NCBI RefSeq assembly: GCF_028751195.1
Contig: NZ_CP066784.1
Span: 3,162,001 to 3,226,000, forward strand
Reading direction: 5' to 3'
DNA length: 64,000 bases
DNA from: Alicyclobacillus sp. ALC3
GTDB lineage: Bacteria; Bacillota; Bacilli; Alicyclobacillales; Alicyclobacillaceae
How positions within the stretch are numbered: position 1 is the stretch's first letter; each line of letters starts with the position of its first letter. Under the pieces are notes generated by a model that searched no databases, was not told the DNA's origin, and saw only the letters and a program-made list of their open reading frames with translations. A program made the translations under genes and the position numbers. Below are positions 26,654 through 35,362 of this stretch, piece by piece.

Positions 26654-29305
26654 ATGAGTCGCACGAAGCTGGTCTTGATTGACGGAAACAGCATCACTTA
26701 TCGGGCGTTCTTCGCTCTGCCCGCGCTCTCCAATGCGCGCGGGCAGGTGACGAACGCCGTTTTCGGCTTTACGCAGATGCTCCTGAAGATTCTCCAGGAC
26801 GAACAACCCACGCACATCGCGGTCGCCTTTGACGCCGGGAAGAAAACTTTCCGGCATGACCACTTTGAAGCGTACAAAGGCACCCGTCAGGAGACGCCAA
26901 ACGAGTTGCGCGAGCAGTTCCCACTCGTGCGCGAACTGCTCGACGCCTTCGGAATTCGGTGGATTGAAGTTCAGAACTTCGAAGCAGACGACATCATTGG
27001 CACCCTGTCGCGGTTTTCGGATGCGGCTGACATGGAGACGCTGATTGTGTCAGGTGACAAGGATTTGCTCCAGCTCGTGTCGGAGCATGTGCATGCCGTG
27101 CTGACGAAGAAGGGGATCACGGAGGTAGACCACTACGACCCCGCCGCCGTCGAGGCGCGGTTTTCGCTCACGCCTGCGCAAATCGTCGACCTCAAGGGCC
27201 TGATGGGCGACTCCTCCGACAACATCCCTGGCGTACCAGGGGTGGGCGAGAAGACCGCGATCAAACTACTTAACATGTACCCGTCTGTCGAAGAGATTCT
27301 CGAACACATCGACGAGATGCCGGGGGCGAAACTTCAGGAGCGGCTGCGTGAGAACCGCGACTTGGCATTATTGTCGAAACAACTCGCTACGATTCATCGG
27401 GACGTGCCGATTGAATGTACGGTCACGGACCTCGAATACGCAGGATACGACCCGAAAACTGTACAGCAGATGTTTCAGAAACTGGAGTTCAAGTCCCTGG
27501 TCGACAAAATTACCCGGGAAATCGACAGTTCGTCGACTGACGGTGCGGCAAAAGACGGTGAGGTCGCCTCGTCTCTGTCGAATATCCCTGTCACAGTTGT
27601 CGATACAGCGAACGATTTGGAGGCCTTGTGGAACGACCTGCCGAGCCCAATTGGTCTCATCGCGGACATGGACAGCAAAGACTATCAGACGGCCAACATC
27701 CTCGGGCTTGCGGTCGGGAGCGAAGACCGGGCTATCTATATCGATTTAACGGGTGATCTCGAACTGATCGACGTGGCGCCGTTGTGGGCGCCGGAGTATG
27801 AGAAGACGGTCTTTGACCTGAAAACGCTGATTGTCCTTCTCGACGCGCATGGGCAGGCGGTTCACGCGGACGGAGATTGGTTCGACGTGTTGCTCGCGGC
27901 GTACCTGCTCAATCCTTCGGAAGGTGAAGTTCGCCTTTCCGACATTGTCGAACGTGAACTGCACATAACCATCGGGACTGTCGATGCAAAGACCGAAGCT
28001 CGAGTCGAAACGCTCGCCCGCCAGGCAACCTTGCTACCGCAACTGCGCAAGCCGCTCAGAGACGCCTTGTCCGCCCAGGAGCTTGACGACTTGTACCGCG
28101 ACGTAGAGTTGCCGCTCGCGTTTGTTCTGGCACGCATGGAGGCGATTGGTTTCTATGTCGATGCCGAACGCCTGCGCAACATCGGAGAAGAATTGACACA
28201 GCAACTGACAGGTCTGACGAAAGACATCTACGCGCTTGCCGGAGTGGACTTCAACATCAATTCGCCGAAACAACTCGGCGAAATTCTGTTCGACAAACTC
28301 GGATTGCCAACGTCGAAGAAGACCAAGACCGGCTACTCCACAAGCGCTGACGTACTCGAGCGACTGGCCCCGTACCATGAGGTCGTGGCAAAGATTTTGG
28401 AGTTTCGACAAGTGGGTAAACTACAATCGACGTACGTGGAAGGCTTGCTCAAAGTCATTCGCCCCGAGACAGGGCGTGTGCACACGCGCTTCCATCAAGC
28501 GCTGACCGCAACCGGGCGACTCTCGAGCAGTGAGCCGAACCTGCAAAACATCCCCGTACGCATGGAAGAAGGGCGCAAGTTGCGCCTGGCATTTGAACCG
28601 AGTTACGAGGACTGGGTGATTGTTTCCGCCGACTACTCTCAGATTGAACTGCGCATCCTCGCGCACCTGTCCGGTGACGAAGCACTGATTGACGCCTTCC
28701 GACAAGGCATGGACATTCACACGCGCACCGCCGCAGATGTCTTCGAGGTCAGTCCCGAGGAAGTCACATCCCTCATGCGCAGGCAGGCGAAGGCAGTCAA
28801 TTTCGGCATCGTCTACGGAATTAGCGACTATGGGCTCTCGCAGAATCTGAACATCCCACGCGCCCAGGCGGCAAAGTTCATTGCCGATTACTTCGACAAG
28901 TTCCCGGGCGTGCAGCGTTACATGACCGACATTGTCGAGGGTGCGCGCAAGCAGGGCTATGTGACAACGTTGCTGAACCGCAGGCGCTACTTGCCAGATA
29001 TCCACAGCAAGAACTTCAACCTGCGCAGCTTCGCCGAGCGCACGGCCATGAACACGCCGATTCAAGGCACCGCCGCCGACATCATCAAGCTCGCCATGGT
29101 GCGCATCGATAAGGCGCTTGCGACATCCGATTTGAAGGCGAGAATGCTCCTACAGGTACACGACGAACTGATTTTTGAGTGCCCAGAGCAGGAAGCAGAC
29201 ACGCTGATTGAAGTGGCGCGTGATAACATGGAGAACGCGTTGACGTTAAACGTGCCGCTCTCCGTCGACATCCACCACGGTAAGAGCTGGTACGAAGCCA
29301 AATAA
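26654..29305 (+). CDS. polA: DNA polymerase I
   Basis: Repair and Okazaki-fragment polymerase. Residues 1-295 form the 5'-nuclease domain (LIDGNSITYRAFFA, GDSSDNIPGVPGVGEKTA). Residues about 310-480 are a 3'-5' exonuclease-like domain without the acidic metal ligands (IADMDSKDYQTANILGLA), as in other Bacillus Pol I enzymes that do not proofread. Residues 490-883 are the polymerase, with motif A SADYSQIELRILAHLSG near 659, motif B RRQAKAVNFGIVYGIS near 715 and motif C QVHDELIF near 835. GCGAGG precedes the ATG. It heads the polA-mutM-coaE cluster. Confidence 0.97.
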   Translation: MSRTKLVLIDGNSITYRAFFALPALSNARGQVTNAVFGFTQMLLKILQDEQPTHIAVAFDAGKKTFRHDHFEAYKGTRQETPNELREQFPLVRELLDAFGIRWIEVQNFEADDIIGTLSRFSDAADMETLIVSGDKDLLQLVSEHVHAVLTKKGITEVDHYDPAAVEARFSLTPAQIVDLKGLMGDSSDNIPGVPGVGEKTAIKLLNMYPSVEEILEHIDEMPGAKLQERLRENRDLALLSKQLATIHRDVPIECTVTDLEYAGYDPKTVQQMFQKLEFKSLVDKITREIDSSSTDGAAKDGEVASSLSNIPVTVVDTANDLEALWNDLPSPIGLIADMDSKDYQTANILGLAVGSEDRAIYIDLTGDLELIDVAPLWAPEYEKTVFDLKTLIVLLDAHGQAVHADGDWFDVLLAAYLLNPSEGEVRLSDIVERELHITIGTVDAKTEARVETLARQATLLPQLRKPLRDALSAQELDDLYRDVELPLAFVLARMEAIGFYVDAERLRNIGEELTQQLTGLTKDIYALAGVDFNINSPKQLGEILFDKLGLPTSKKTKTGYSTSADVLERLAPYHEVVAKILEFRQVGKLQSTYVEGLLKVIRPETGRVHTRFHQALTATGRLSSSEPNLQNIPVRMEEGRKLRLAFEPSYEDWVIVSADYSQIELRILAHLSGDEALIDAFRQGMDIHTRTAADVFEVSPEEVTSLMRRQAKAVNFGIVYGISDYGLSQNLNIPRAQAAKFIADYFDKFPGVQRYMTDIVEGARKQGYVTTLLNRRRYLPDIHSKNFNLRSFAERTAMNTPIQGTAADIIKLAMVRIDKALATSDLKARMLLQVHDELIFECPEQEADTLIEVARDNMENALTLNVPLSVDIHHGKSWYEAK

Positions 29306-29317
29306 GGGGGTCGACGA

Positions 29318-30253
29318 GTGCCAGAGTTGCCAGAGGTGGAAAATGTGCGCCGCAGCCTAGAAGGGACTGTCGTTGGCCGGACCATTGACCACGTTGAGGT
29401 CAGGCTTGCGCGTATCGTGCGCACACCGGATGATGTTGTTCGGTTTTCCGCAGAACTCGCCGGCCGTACCTTTGCGGGCGTTCGTCGCCGCGGCAAGTAC
29501 CTCTTGTTCGATGTGCCTCCCTACGTGTTGGTTTCCCACCTGCGGATGGAAGGGCAGTACCGCTTCATAGACGGCGCAGAACCTGAACTGCCCCACACCC
29601 ACGTTGTGTTTTATTTCACTGATGGCACAGAGTTGCGCTACCGCGACGTCCGTCAGTTCGGTACGATGGATTTGATCCCGTCCGTTGCCCCGTGGCCTAA
29701 CGCGTGGCCGGGCGGGTTGACGTCCCTCGGGCCGGAGCCGTTTGACGAGTCGTTTACGCCTGCGGCGCTGTACCGCAACATCCACAGGCGCAGTGCCCCC
29801 ATCAAGGCCGTCTTGCTCGATCAAACGACTGTTGCAGGGCTTGGCAACATCTACGTCGACGAGGCGCTGTTCGGCTCCGGCATTCACCCAGAGCGGCCTG
29901 CGCATTCACTGACTCGAGTGCAGGTAGCGCTGCTCCACGAACAGGTCGTCGACGTGCTGACACGCGCGATTGAAGCAGGCGGGTCGTCTGTCAAGACATA
30001 CGTCAACGGTTACGGTCGCCACGGCGGCTTCCAGCTGGAACTCGCGGTGTACGGGCGGGACGGGGAACCCTGTCGCGTGTGCAGTACCGAGATCGAAAAG
30101 TTGCGCGTCGCCGGCCGCGGCACCCATGTTTGCCCGGTGTGTCAGAAACGACCACGGCGCAGACGCGTAAGGCACGTCAGCGGCGAGCGCGCAAAACCAG
30201 CGCAAACCAGCCGCGCAAAGACCGAGCGCCACACCGAGGAGGTGAAGCCGTGA
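29318..30253 (+). CDS. mutM: Formamidopyrimidine-DNA glycosylase with basic C-terminal tail
   Basis: Removes 8-oxoguanine and other oxidised bases and nicks the abasic site. Pro2 and Glu3 (MPELPEVENVRR) are catalytic, GRTFAGVRRRGKYLLFD supplies the active-site lysine, and GLGNIYVDEALF is the H2TH region. The zinc finger is CRVC then CPVC, 18 residues apart. After the finger, where the family normally ends, about 35 basic residues follow (KRPRRRRVRHVSGERAK onward) and overlap the coaE start. AAGGGGG precedes the GTG at 29318. The tail may aid DNA binding, which is inference. Confidence 0.94.
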   Translation: MPELPEVENVRRSLEGTVVGRTIDHVEVRLARIVRTPDDVVRFSAELAGRTFAGVRRRGKYLLFDVPPYVLVSHLRMEGQYRFIDGAEPELPHTHVVFYFTDGTELRYRDVRQFGTMDLIPSVAPWPNAWPGGLTSLGPEPFDESFTPAALYRNIHRRSAPIKAVLLDQTTVAGLGNIYVDEALFGSGIHPERPAHSLTRVQVALLHEQVVDVLTRAIEAGGSSVKTYVNGYGRHGGFQLELAVYGRDGEPCRVCSTEIEKLRVAGRGTHVCPVCQKRPRRRRVRHVSGERAKPAQTSRAKTERHTEEVKP

Positions 30254-30885
30254 TTGTCGGACTCACAGGCGGCATCGCAACCGGGAAAAGCACAGTCACA
30301 GGCATGTTTCGCGACCTCGGGGCATATGTTGTCGATGCGGACATCTGGGCGCGTAAAGTCGTCGAGCCAGGTCAACCAGCACTTGCGGAGATTGCACAAG
30401 CATTCGGCCCGGACGTTCTTCTCCCGGATGGCACACTCAACCGACCCGCGCTTGGGCGCGTCATTTTTCACAATGCCACGTTGCGCGAGCGCTTGAATCA
30501 AATCACCCACCCTCGCGTGCGCGCAGGAATGCGGTCCGAGACCGCGCAGTTTTTCGCTGAACACCCGGACGAGCCCATCCTCTGGGACGTGCCACTTTTG
30601 TTTGAAGGCGAAACCCGCAAATCCGTCGACGCAACCATCCTCGTGTACGTGGACGAGTGCCTCCAATTGGAGAGACTAATGCAGCGCGACAACTTGGACA
30701 GGCCCGACGCCCTTGCGAGAATTCAGGCCCAGATGCCGATCGCAGAGAAACGTCGCATCGCGGACTACGTGATTGACAACTCAGCATCTCGAGAGCAGAC
30801 GAAGGAGCAGGTGCGCAGCCTATGGCAAACACTCCAAACCAGGGCCAAAGCTGGTGGGACACGTTCTTCAACAAACGGACGCTGA
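30250..30885 (+). CDS. coaE: Dephospho-CoA kinase
   Basis: Last step of coenzyme A synthesis. The P-loop GLTGGIATGKST is at residues 4-15, then VDADIWARKVVEPGQPALAEI, HPRVRAGM and WDVPLLFEG, all typical. The 211 aa are slightly longer than usual (about 200). The GTG at 30250 overlaps the mutM stop (GTGA) and is preceded by GAGGAGGTGA, so the two are translationally coupled. Its 3' end overlaps the transglycosylase by 64 bases in another frame. Confidence 0.94.
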   Translation: MIVGLTGGIATGKSTVTGMFRDLGAYVVDADIWARKVVEPGQPALAEIAQAFGPDVLLPDGTLNRPALGRVIFHNATLRERLNQITHPRVRAGMRSETAQFFAEHPDEPILWDVPLLFEGETRKSVDATILVYVDECLQLERLMQRDNLDRPDALARIQAQMPIAEKRRIADYVIDNSASREQTKEQVRSLWQTLQTRAKAGGTRSSTNGR

Positions 30886-31478
30886 CCAGTGCCATCCTGC
30901 TGATTCTCGTGATTGGCTTGATTACATCGAACCAATTTTGGCGCTGGATGTATCCCATCGGCTATCAAAGTGATATCCAGCAGGCAGCGAAGGAAGCGAA
31001 AGTTGATCCGCTGCTCGTAGCAAGCGTGATCCGCGTCGAGAGTAAATTCGACCCCACCGACGTGTCCGACGCAGGCGCCATCGGACTCATGCAACTAATG
31101 CCAGGCACAGCACAGTGGATTGCACAGCAGATGCAGCAGGAAGGACAAGCCTACAACCCGGCACTGCTCTCCGGCAACACAGCCGACCTATCGGTGCCAG
31201 GCATCAACATCCGCGTCGGCAGCTGGTACATTCACTACCTCATCCAGCAGTTTCACGGCAACGTCGTCGCAGCCGTCGCAGGCTACAACGCAGGGCCAAG
31301 GCGTGTGCAAGTGTGGCTGAACGATAAAGTGTGGAACGGCCAACTCGGCACAATTACGAACATCCCCGTCGGCGAGACACGCCACTTCGTTGACCGTGTG
31401 TTTTACAACCACAACTTGTACGAGCGCATCTATGGCCACGACGCCGACTGGCAGAAAGTAAAAGGCGCTACCGGGTAG
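30822..31478 (+). CDS. Membrane-anchored lytic transglycosylase (SLT domain)
   Basis: Cuts peptidoglycan glycan strands. One N-terminal helix at residues 21-37 (LTSAILLILVIGLITSN) anchors the protein outside the cell. The Slt domain follows: AAKEAKVDPLLVASVIRVESKFDP with catalytic Glu73, GAIGLMQLMPGTAQWIA, INIRVGSWYIHYLIQQF and AVAGYNAGPRRVQVWL. Length 218 aa is normal for the short form. It starts inside coaE with GGAGCAGGTG upstream, so it ends the polA-mutM-coaE cluster. Confidence 0.92.
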   Translation: MANTPNQGQSWWDTFFNKRTLTSAILLILVIGLITSNQFWRWMYPIGYQSDIQQAAKEAKVDPLLVASVIRVESKFDPTDVSDAGAIGLMQLMPGTAQWIAQQMQQEGQAYNPALLSGNTADLSVPGINIRVGSWYIHYLIQQFHGNVVAAVAGYNAGPRRVQVWLNDKVWNGQLGTITNIPVGETRHFVDRVFYNHNLYERIYGHDADWQKVKGATG

Positions 31479-31725
31479 AGGACGGGGCGTCTCGCCGTTG
31501 ACTGTGTTGTTGGGTGCGCTCTCTGGACTGCCGCCCCCTAGACGGCACCGCGAGCGAGGGAACGCGGGCTGGGTGGATATGGAGCGAGTCGCATCGGCGC
31601 ATGCGAGCGGGGTGGACCTAGGCCGCTGCGTGAGCGCATGCGAGGAGGCGTGACCGGGTTTGGCGAGGTGCGGCGGGGTTGCATCGGGAACCATAAAACG
31701 GCAGGACATCAGTCTCTCAAGTCGG

Positions 31726-31754
31726 TTGACATGCCGAGTGCAGGCCCGTATAAT
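31726..31754 (+). promoter_or_regulatory. Consensus SigA promoter of the tRNA-Leu gene
   Basis: TTGACA at 31726-31731 and TATAAT at 31749-31754 match the consensus exactly with a 17-base spacer. The tRNA begins 35 bases after the -10 box. The remaining 250 bases back to the transglycosylase stop show nothing recognisable. Confidence 0.92.
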
Positions 31755-31788
31755 GTGCTTTGTCGGCTTTACAAGTCGACCCTATCAT

Positions 31789-31873
31789 GTCGAGGTGGCG
31801 GAATCGGCAGACGCGCACGTTTGAGGGGCGTGTGGGTAACACCGTAGGGGTTCAAGTCCCCTCCTCGACACCA
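31789..31873 (+). tRNA. tRNA-Leu (anticodon GAG)
   Basis: Class II tRNA with acceptor GTCGAGG paired to CCTCGAC, D arm GCGGAATCGGCAGACGC, and anticodon stem CACGT/GCGTG around the loop TTGAGGG (anticodon GAG). A long variable arm (TGGGTAACACC region) and the T arm GGGGTTCAAGTCCCC follow. The 3' CCA is encoded. An integrase remnant begins 160 bases downstream, so its 3' end is a likely integration site (attB-type) for the following island. Confidence 0.95.
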
Positions 31874-32033
31874 AAAAGCCTGATATGACAAGGGTTTCCG
31901 GGAAAATTGTCCTGGGAACCCTTGTTCGCGTTTTGGCCCCGATCGTCACGGAGACGTGTGTGCCCACACTACCAAAGACGTGTGCGGCTAAAATCGGAGG
32001 CGCACACATCTCAAAAAAGGAGACGTGCGCGGT

Positions 32034-32665
32034 ATGCCAAAACGGCGGAAAAACAACCTGGATGCACAAGTGGAAGGGGAGCAAAGGACCGACGATACTC
32101 TCTCCCTGGCGGAGGCCAAGACGCTGTTTCTGCGGGACATTCGGCTGCTTTCCCCAGATACCCAGCGCTGGCACCGGGAGAACCTCACGGCCCTCGAGAG
32201 GGTGCTGGCGAGCAGGACATTGAGATCTCGGATGTGCGCACCTTGTCGCCCCAATGGTGAAGGAGCGCTTCGTGGTCTAATTCACGGGAAAGGTGCAAAG
32301 CAGCGGCTGGTTCCGTTTCAGGGGAAGTTTCGACGGCCTCTTCAGCGGTATCTGGAAGTACGGGGGCAGCGGAATCCGACGGATTGTTTGTTACGGTGGA
32401 TGGCACCCCCATCAGCAAGCGGTACGTCCAGGAGTTAATTCAAGATTACGGGGAGACAGCGCACATCCGAGATGTTCGGGTTTCACCCCACACATTCCGG
32501 CACACCATGGCGAAGTATTACATCCTAGCGGGTGGGGATATTTTTTCCCTTCAAAAGATCCTTGGGCACAGCACCCTTGACATGGTACGACGGTATGTAG
32601 AGTTGTTTTCTACAGACGTTCAAAGGCAGCATAGAAAGTTCAGCTTCTTGGAAAATCATATGTAG
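32034..32665 (+). pseudogene. Decayed tyrosine recombinase (integrase), copy 1
   Basis: The N-terminal part (MPKRRKNNLDAQVEGEQR, then LSPDTQRWHRENLTALERVL) looks like a phage integrase SAM-like arm. The frame shifts near 32215: EQDIEISDVRTLSPQW continues in another frame. The segment with the first catalytic arginine is missing before IHGKGAKQRLVPFQGKF. A second shift near 32360 leads into LFVTVDGTPISKRYVQEL, SPHTFRHTMAKYY (HxxR), LGHSTLDMVRRYVEL (His and catalytic Tyr). The enzyme cannot be active. Its place just after tRNA-Leu is the classic position of an island integrase. Confidence 0.9.
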
Positions 32666-32784
32666 CACTAGGTGGGGTATCGACCCTCTACTCGAGGACA
32701 ATGCCCTAGCTCGGTGGTGATGGTTAGGATGGACCTCCAATCTTTTCTGTGCAAGACCGATTATGTAAGATGAGGTGGGCGTCG

Positions 32785-32874
32785 ATGCACTTCTGGATGT
32801 ACGCAACTCCGTTTGGCCCAATTTTTGAGATTCTGGCACCGCTTGTCCTGTCGATACTCGCTTTCTTCGCCTAG
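32785..32874 (+). CDS. Possible 29-residue membrane peptide
   Basis: The short frame MHFWMYATPFGPIFEILAPL followed by VLSILAFFA is preceded by GAGGTGGG nine bases upstream. It would be a single hydrophobic helix. Nothing else supports it, and it lies in degraded island DNA, so it may be chance. Confidence 0.3.
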   Translation: MHFWMYATPFGPIFEILAPLVLSILAFFA

Positions 32875-33250
32875 AACAATGCTTAGCGGTGGTTTATACG
32901 TGTAGGCCGTAATGGACAACACGAATGACTTCACCTAATCCGCAAAAGCCTCAGGAGTGGCTGGTACTGGTGAACCATGCGCCATAAAAACAATGGAGAT
33001 GGTCAATGGGTACATGTATCTGTGGGGGCACGAGACTGCGGAACGCCACGAAACATTCTCTCCGCTGCCGGGACTGAAGCTTCTGTAAGACCTCGTAAGC
33101 ACAACGACATACGGGCAGTTGCCACAAATGGCGATTGCCCGTCTGTCGTTGTCAATGACTCGCACTGGATCTCCACTCGTGCGCGTATACTGTGGTGTCC
33201 CGTCGCTGTATAATGGTTGCATGCATGGAATTCAGGAGGTGACACTGACC
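32875..33250. other. Gap before the toxin-antitoxin pair, with a TATAAT box
   Basis: No gene recognised. TATAAT at 33209-33214, 42 bases before the antitoxin start, is a likely -10 box; a matching -35 is not clear (TATACT at 33186-33191 is at the right distance). Confidence 0.45.
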
Positions 33251-33520
33251 ATGGATATCGTTCGCACCCCACATGAACTTATGGAGCGCATTGAAAAGCT
33301 GGACAAAGATCACTCCGTATGCCAGATTGTCATTCCAGGCAAGGGTCAAGTTACGATTGTACTTCAGGCAAACGACAAGGAAACGATCGCTTCTGAAGTG
33401 CTGGCTGATCCTGAACTTGGCGAGTTGATTCAAAACAGTCGGAATGCATATCAACGCGGGGAAGTCATGACAACATCAGAATTGCTGAAATCACTATCAT
33501 CTAAGGATTTTGCTCAGTGA
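33251..33520 (+). CDS. Putative type II antitoxin
   Basis: An 89-residue protein beginning MDIVRTPHELMERIEKLDKD, with a beta-rich middle (QIVIPGKGQVTIVLQ) and a charged C-terminal helix (SRNAYQRGEVMTTSELLKSL) of the kind that wraps around a RelE/ParE toxin. GGAGGTGA precedes the ATG. Its stop overlaps the start of the next gene (GTGA), the usual arrangement for antitoxin then toxin. No sure family name; Phd/YefM-like fold is a guess. The identification rests mostly on the partner gene. Confidence 0.65.
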   Translation: MDIVRTPHELMERIEKLDKDHSVCQIVIPGKGQVTIVLQANDKETIASEVLADPELGELIQNSRNAYQRGEVMTTSELLKSLSSKDFAQ

Positions 33521-33804
33521 CGCCTCGACGTATTATTTGGCCAATCCCTATTCGCGCAAAGCTGCTTACTTTCAGAAGCCCGCATTTTACACGGGACGAG
33601 ACACCTAACTTTATTGCACAATTCATCATAGGAACAGAAGACCTTCTCTCAAATCCAGTTGTAAGTCGGCATTACACAGAGGAGTACGGCGAGTTTAAGG
33701 GGATGTCACGCATTGTTATTCGAACGTTCAAGGTTTATTACGAGGTTATAGGTCATGATGTCGTTATCCTCGGCGTAAAGTTCCCTGGCGAAGCGTTATG
33801 AGAT
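33517..33804 (+). CDS. Putative RelE/ParE-type toxin
   Basis: About 94 residues (33517-33801) with the typical end of RelE/ParE toxins: MSRIVIRTFKVYYEVIGHDVVILGVKFPGEAL, a run of beta strands with conserved Arg and Tyr. N-terminal helices (TPNFIAQFIIGTEDLLSNP) precede it. The GTG at 33517 overlaps the antitoxin stop. Whether it cuts mRNA on the ribosome (RelE) or poisons gyrase (ParE) cannot be told. Intact, in contrast to many neighbours, as expected for a selfish stabilising module. Confidence 0.6.
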
Positions 33805-34637
33805 AGAGATAACGGGAGCCAAGTAAACCAAATCTACTTCGCCTCGTTGTAGAGGCTCGAACAGCTCGGACTGAGCAGCTGAGCCTGTCGGGAAACGGTG
33901 AGTTTCACTGTGGAAACCAACCATGGCCACTCGTTTGTCCTAGTCTGGTGTGACTCCAGATATTTTTGAACCACTCAACATTAGTGTTAAGCGAGCGACC
34001 TTTGAATAGAGTCCCGAAGCTTCTTTTTGTGATCCTTCTTGAGGGCAAGAGCGTTTTTGTGGCCTTCATCCTCGAAAATGCTGGACAGATGCTTGTCCAC
34101 AGCCGTGTTGTTCCAACGGTGAAGCATTGTGACGTGGCCCCCATACTACGATGACATCTGAGCGATGGCTTTCCCTCTTTTCACAAGCTCTGGGACGACT
34201 TGTACTTAGAATGATGCCGTGTAGTCTTTCCCGTATCGACAACTTAGCTTAACAGGTTCCTTTTCGGTTGTTTAGATTATTGGGACAACTATAACAACGG
34301 TTGGTCCCGTTCCAGGGAAAGTTCCGGCGTGTGCGTCGGAAGTATCTTCAAGCAGAATTGTGAGCGGAATCAGGTGCGTTATTTGTAACGGTAGACGGAA
34401 CACGAACTAGCAAGCGATATGTCCAGGAGTTAATTTGGGCGTCCGGATTATCGTGTTGAACGCTACAATATACACAGCTACAGATGTATGCACGATCTGT
34501 TGCTTTTATGTACATTATTGAATATTTATCGGTCCGCCCCTTGTGTTAGTAATTCAACTAACAGGCAGAATAGCCCCATAGCGCCTCACTCAATTTCACA
34601 GGTATGATATTAACAATTCGATGTTGGAGGTAGTCAC
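33805..34637. other. Degraded island DNA, mostly without recognisable genes
   Basis: Over 800 bases with no gene having both a ribosome site and protein-like composition. The only feature recognised is the integrase scrap at 34305-34438. Frames at 33905-34154 on both strands lack start signals and resemble nothing known to me. Confidence 0.5.
34305..34438 (+). pseudogene. Integrase scrap, copy 2
   Basis: Translating gives QRLVPFQGKFRRVRRKYLQ, AEL, a TGA stop, then AESGALFVTVDGT and SKRYVQELIW. This matches the middle of integrase copy 1 (32290-32440) closely but is a separate copy with its own differences. Neither end of the gene is present. Confidence 0.85.
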
Positions 34638-35156
34638 GTGGTCGACATTGTCATTAGACCAGCACAAGCAAGTGATGCCATGGCAATACATCGTATTCAA
34701 CAGCAAAAAGACGTGATGCCATACATTCTCTCCCTTCCGAGTACACGAGTTGAACAAATCCAAGAGAGGTATCGAAATCTAGGAGCAAACCATCACGAAT
34801 TTGTAGCCGAAGTCAATGGACAGGTTGTCGGAAATGCGGCTGTCGTACAGATGACTGGACGAAGATCGCATGTCGGCATCTTCTACATATCAGTGGACGC
34901 TGAACATCATGGCAACGGAATTGGAACTGCTCTAATCACCAAGGTACTTGACCTTGCTGATAATTGGCTAATGTTAGAGAGAGTTGAATTGGGTGTGTTG
35001 ATTACGAACCCTAGAGCTCAGGCTTTGTACGAAAGACATGGATTTGTGGTCGAAGGAAAGAGGATTGGTTCAATTCGAAGTGTAGGGCAATATGTTGATG
35101 AAATTATTATGGCTCGTTTTAGACCAGGTGGGCTTCTGAATTCCGATGCGGAGTAA
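34638..35156 (+). CDS. GNAT family N-acetyltransferase
   Basis: A 172-residue acetyltransferase of the RimI/PhnO-like group. Acetyl-CoA binding motif A is FYISVDAEHHGNGIGTALITKVLDLA (the Q/R-x-x-G-x-G/A site reads HHGNGIG), preceded by HEFVAEVNGQVVGNAAV and followed by ERVELGVLITNPRAQALYERHGFVVEGK (motif B). The substrate could be an amine drug, polyamine or protein N-terminus; it cannot be told. GGAGG precedes the GTG at 34638. Single gene, intact, in the accessory region. Confidence 0.88.
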   Translation: MVDIVIRPAQASDAMAIHRIQQQKDVMPYILSLPSTRVEQIQERYRNLGANHHEFVAEVNGQVVGNAAVVQMTGRRSHVGIFYISVDAEHHGNGIGTALITKVLDLADNWLMLERVELGVLITNPRAQALYERHGFVVEGKRIGSIRSVGQYVDEIIMARFRPGGLLNSDAE

Positions 35157-35362
35157 GTTCATACGGGCGACTTACGAGAGGAACACCATTCCGTTCCTTG
35201 GGGCATGAGTTGAGCAGCAATGTGACAACCTCCGTCGCATGATTGTACAGTTCAAGTCGGGTAACGCTTATGGCACATAGGGGCAGCATAGTGCAATATG
35301 GAATATATGTTATTATTAGCTGTGGTCACAAGGATTGTGATCGGACATGGGGGGGATTCGTC

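Noticed and set aside
33905..34154. Overlapping frames on both strands at 33.9-34.15 kb
   Set aside because: No ribosome sites, no recognisable domains, and the surrounding DNA is clearly degraded.
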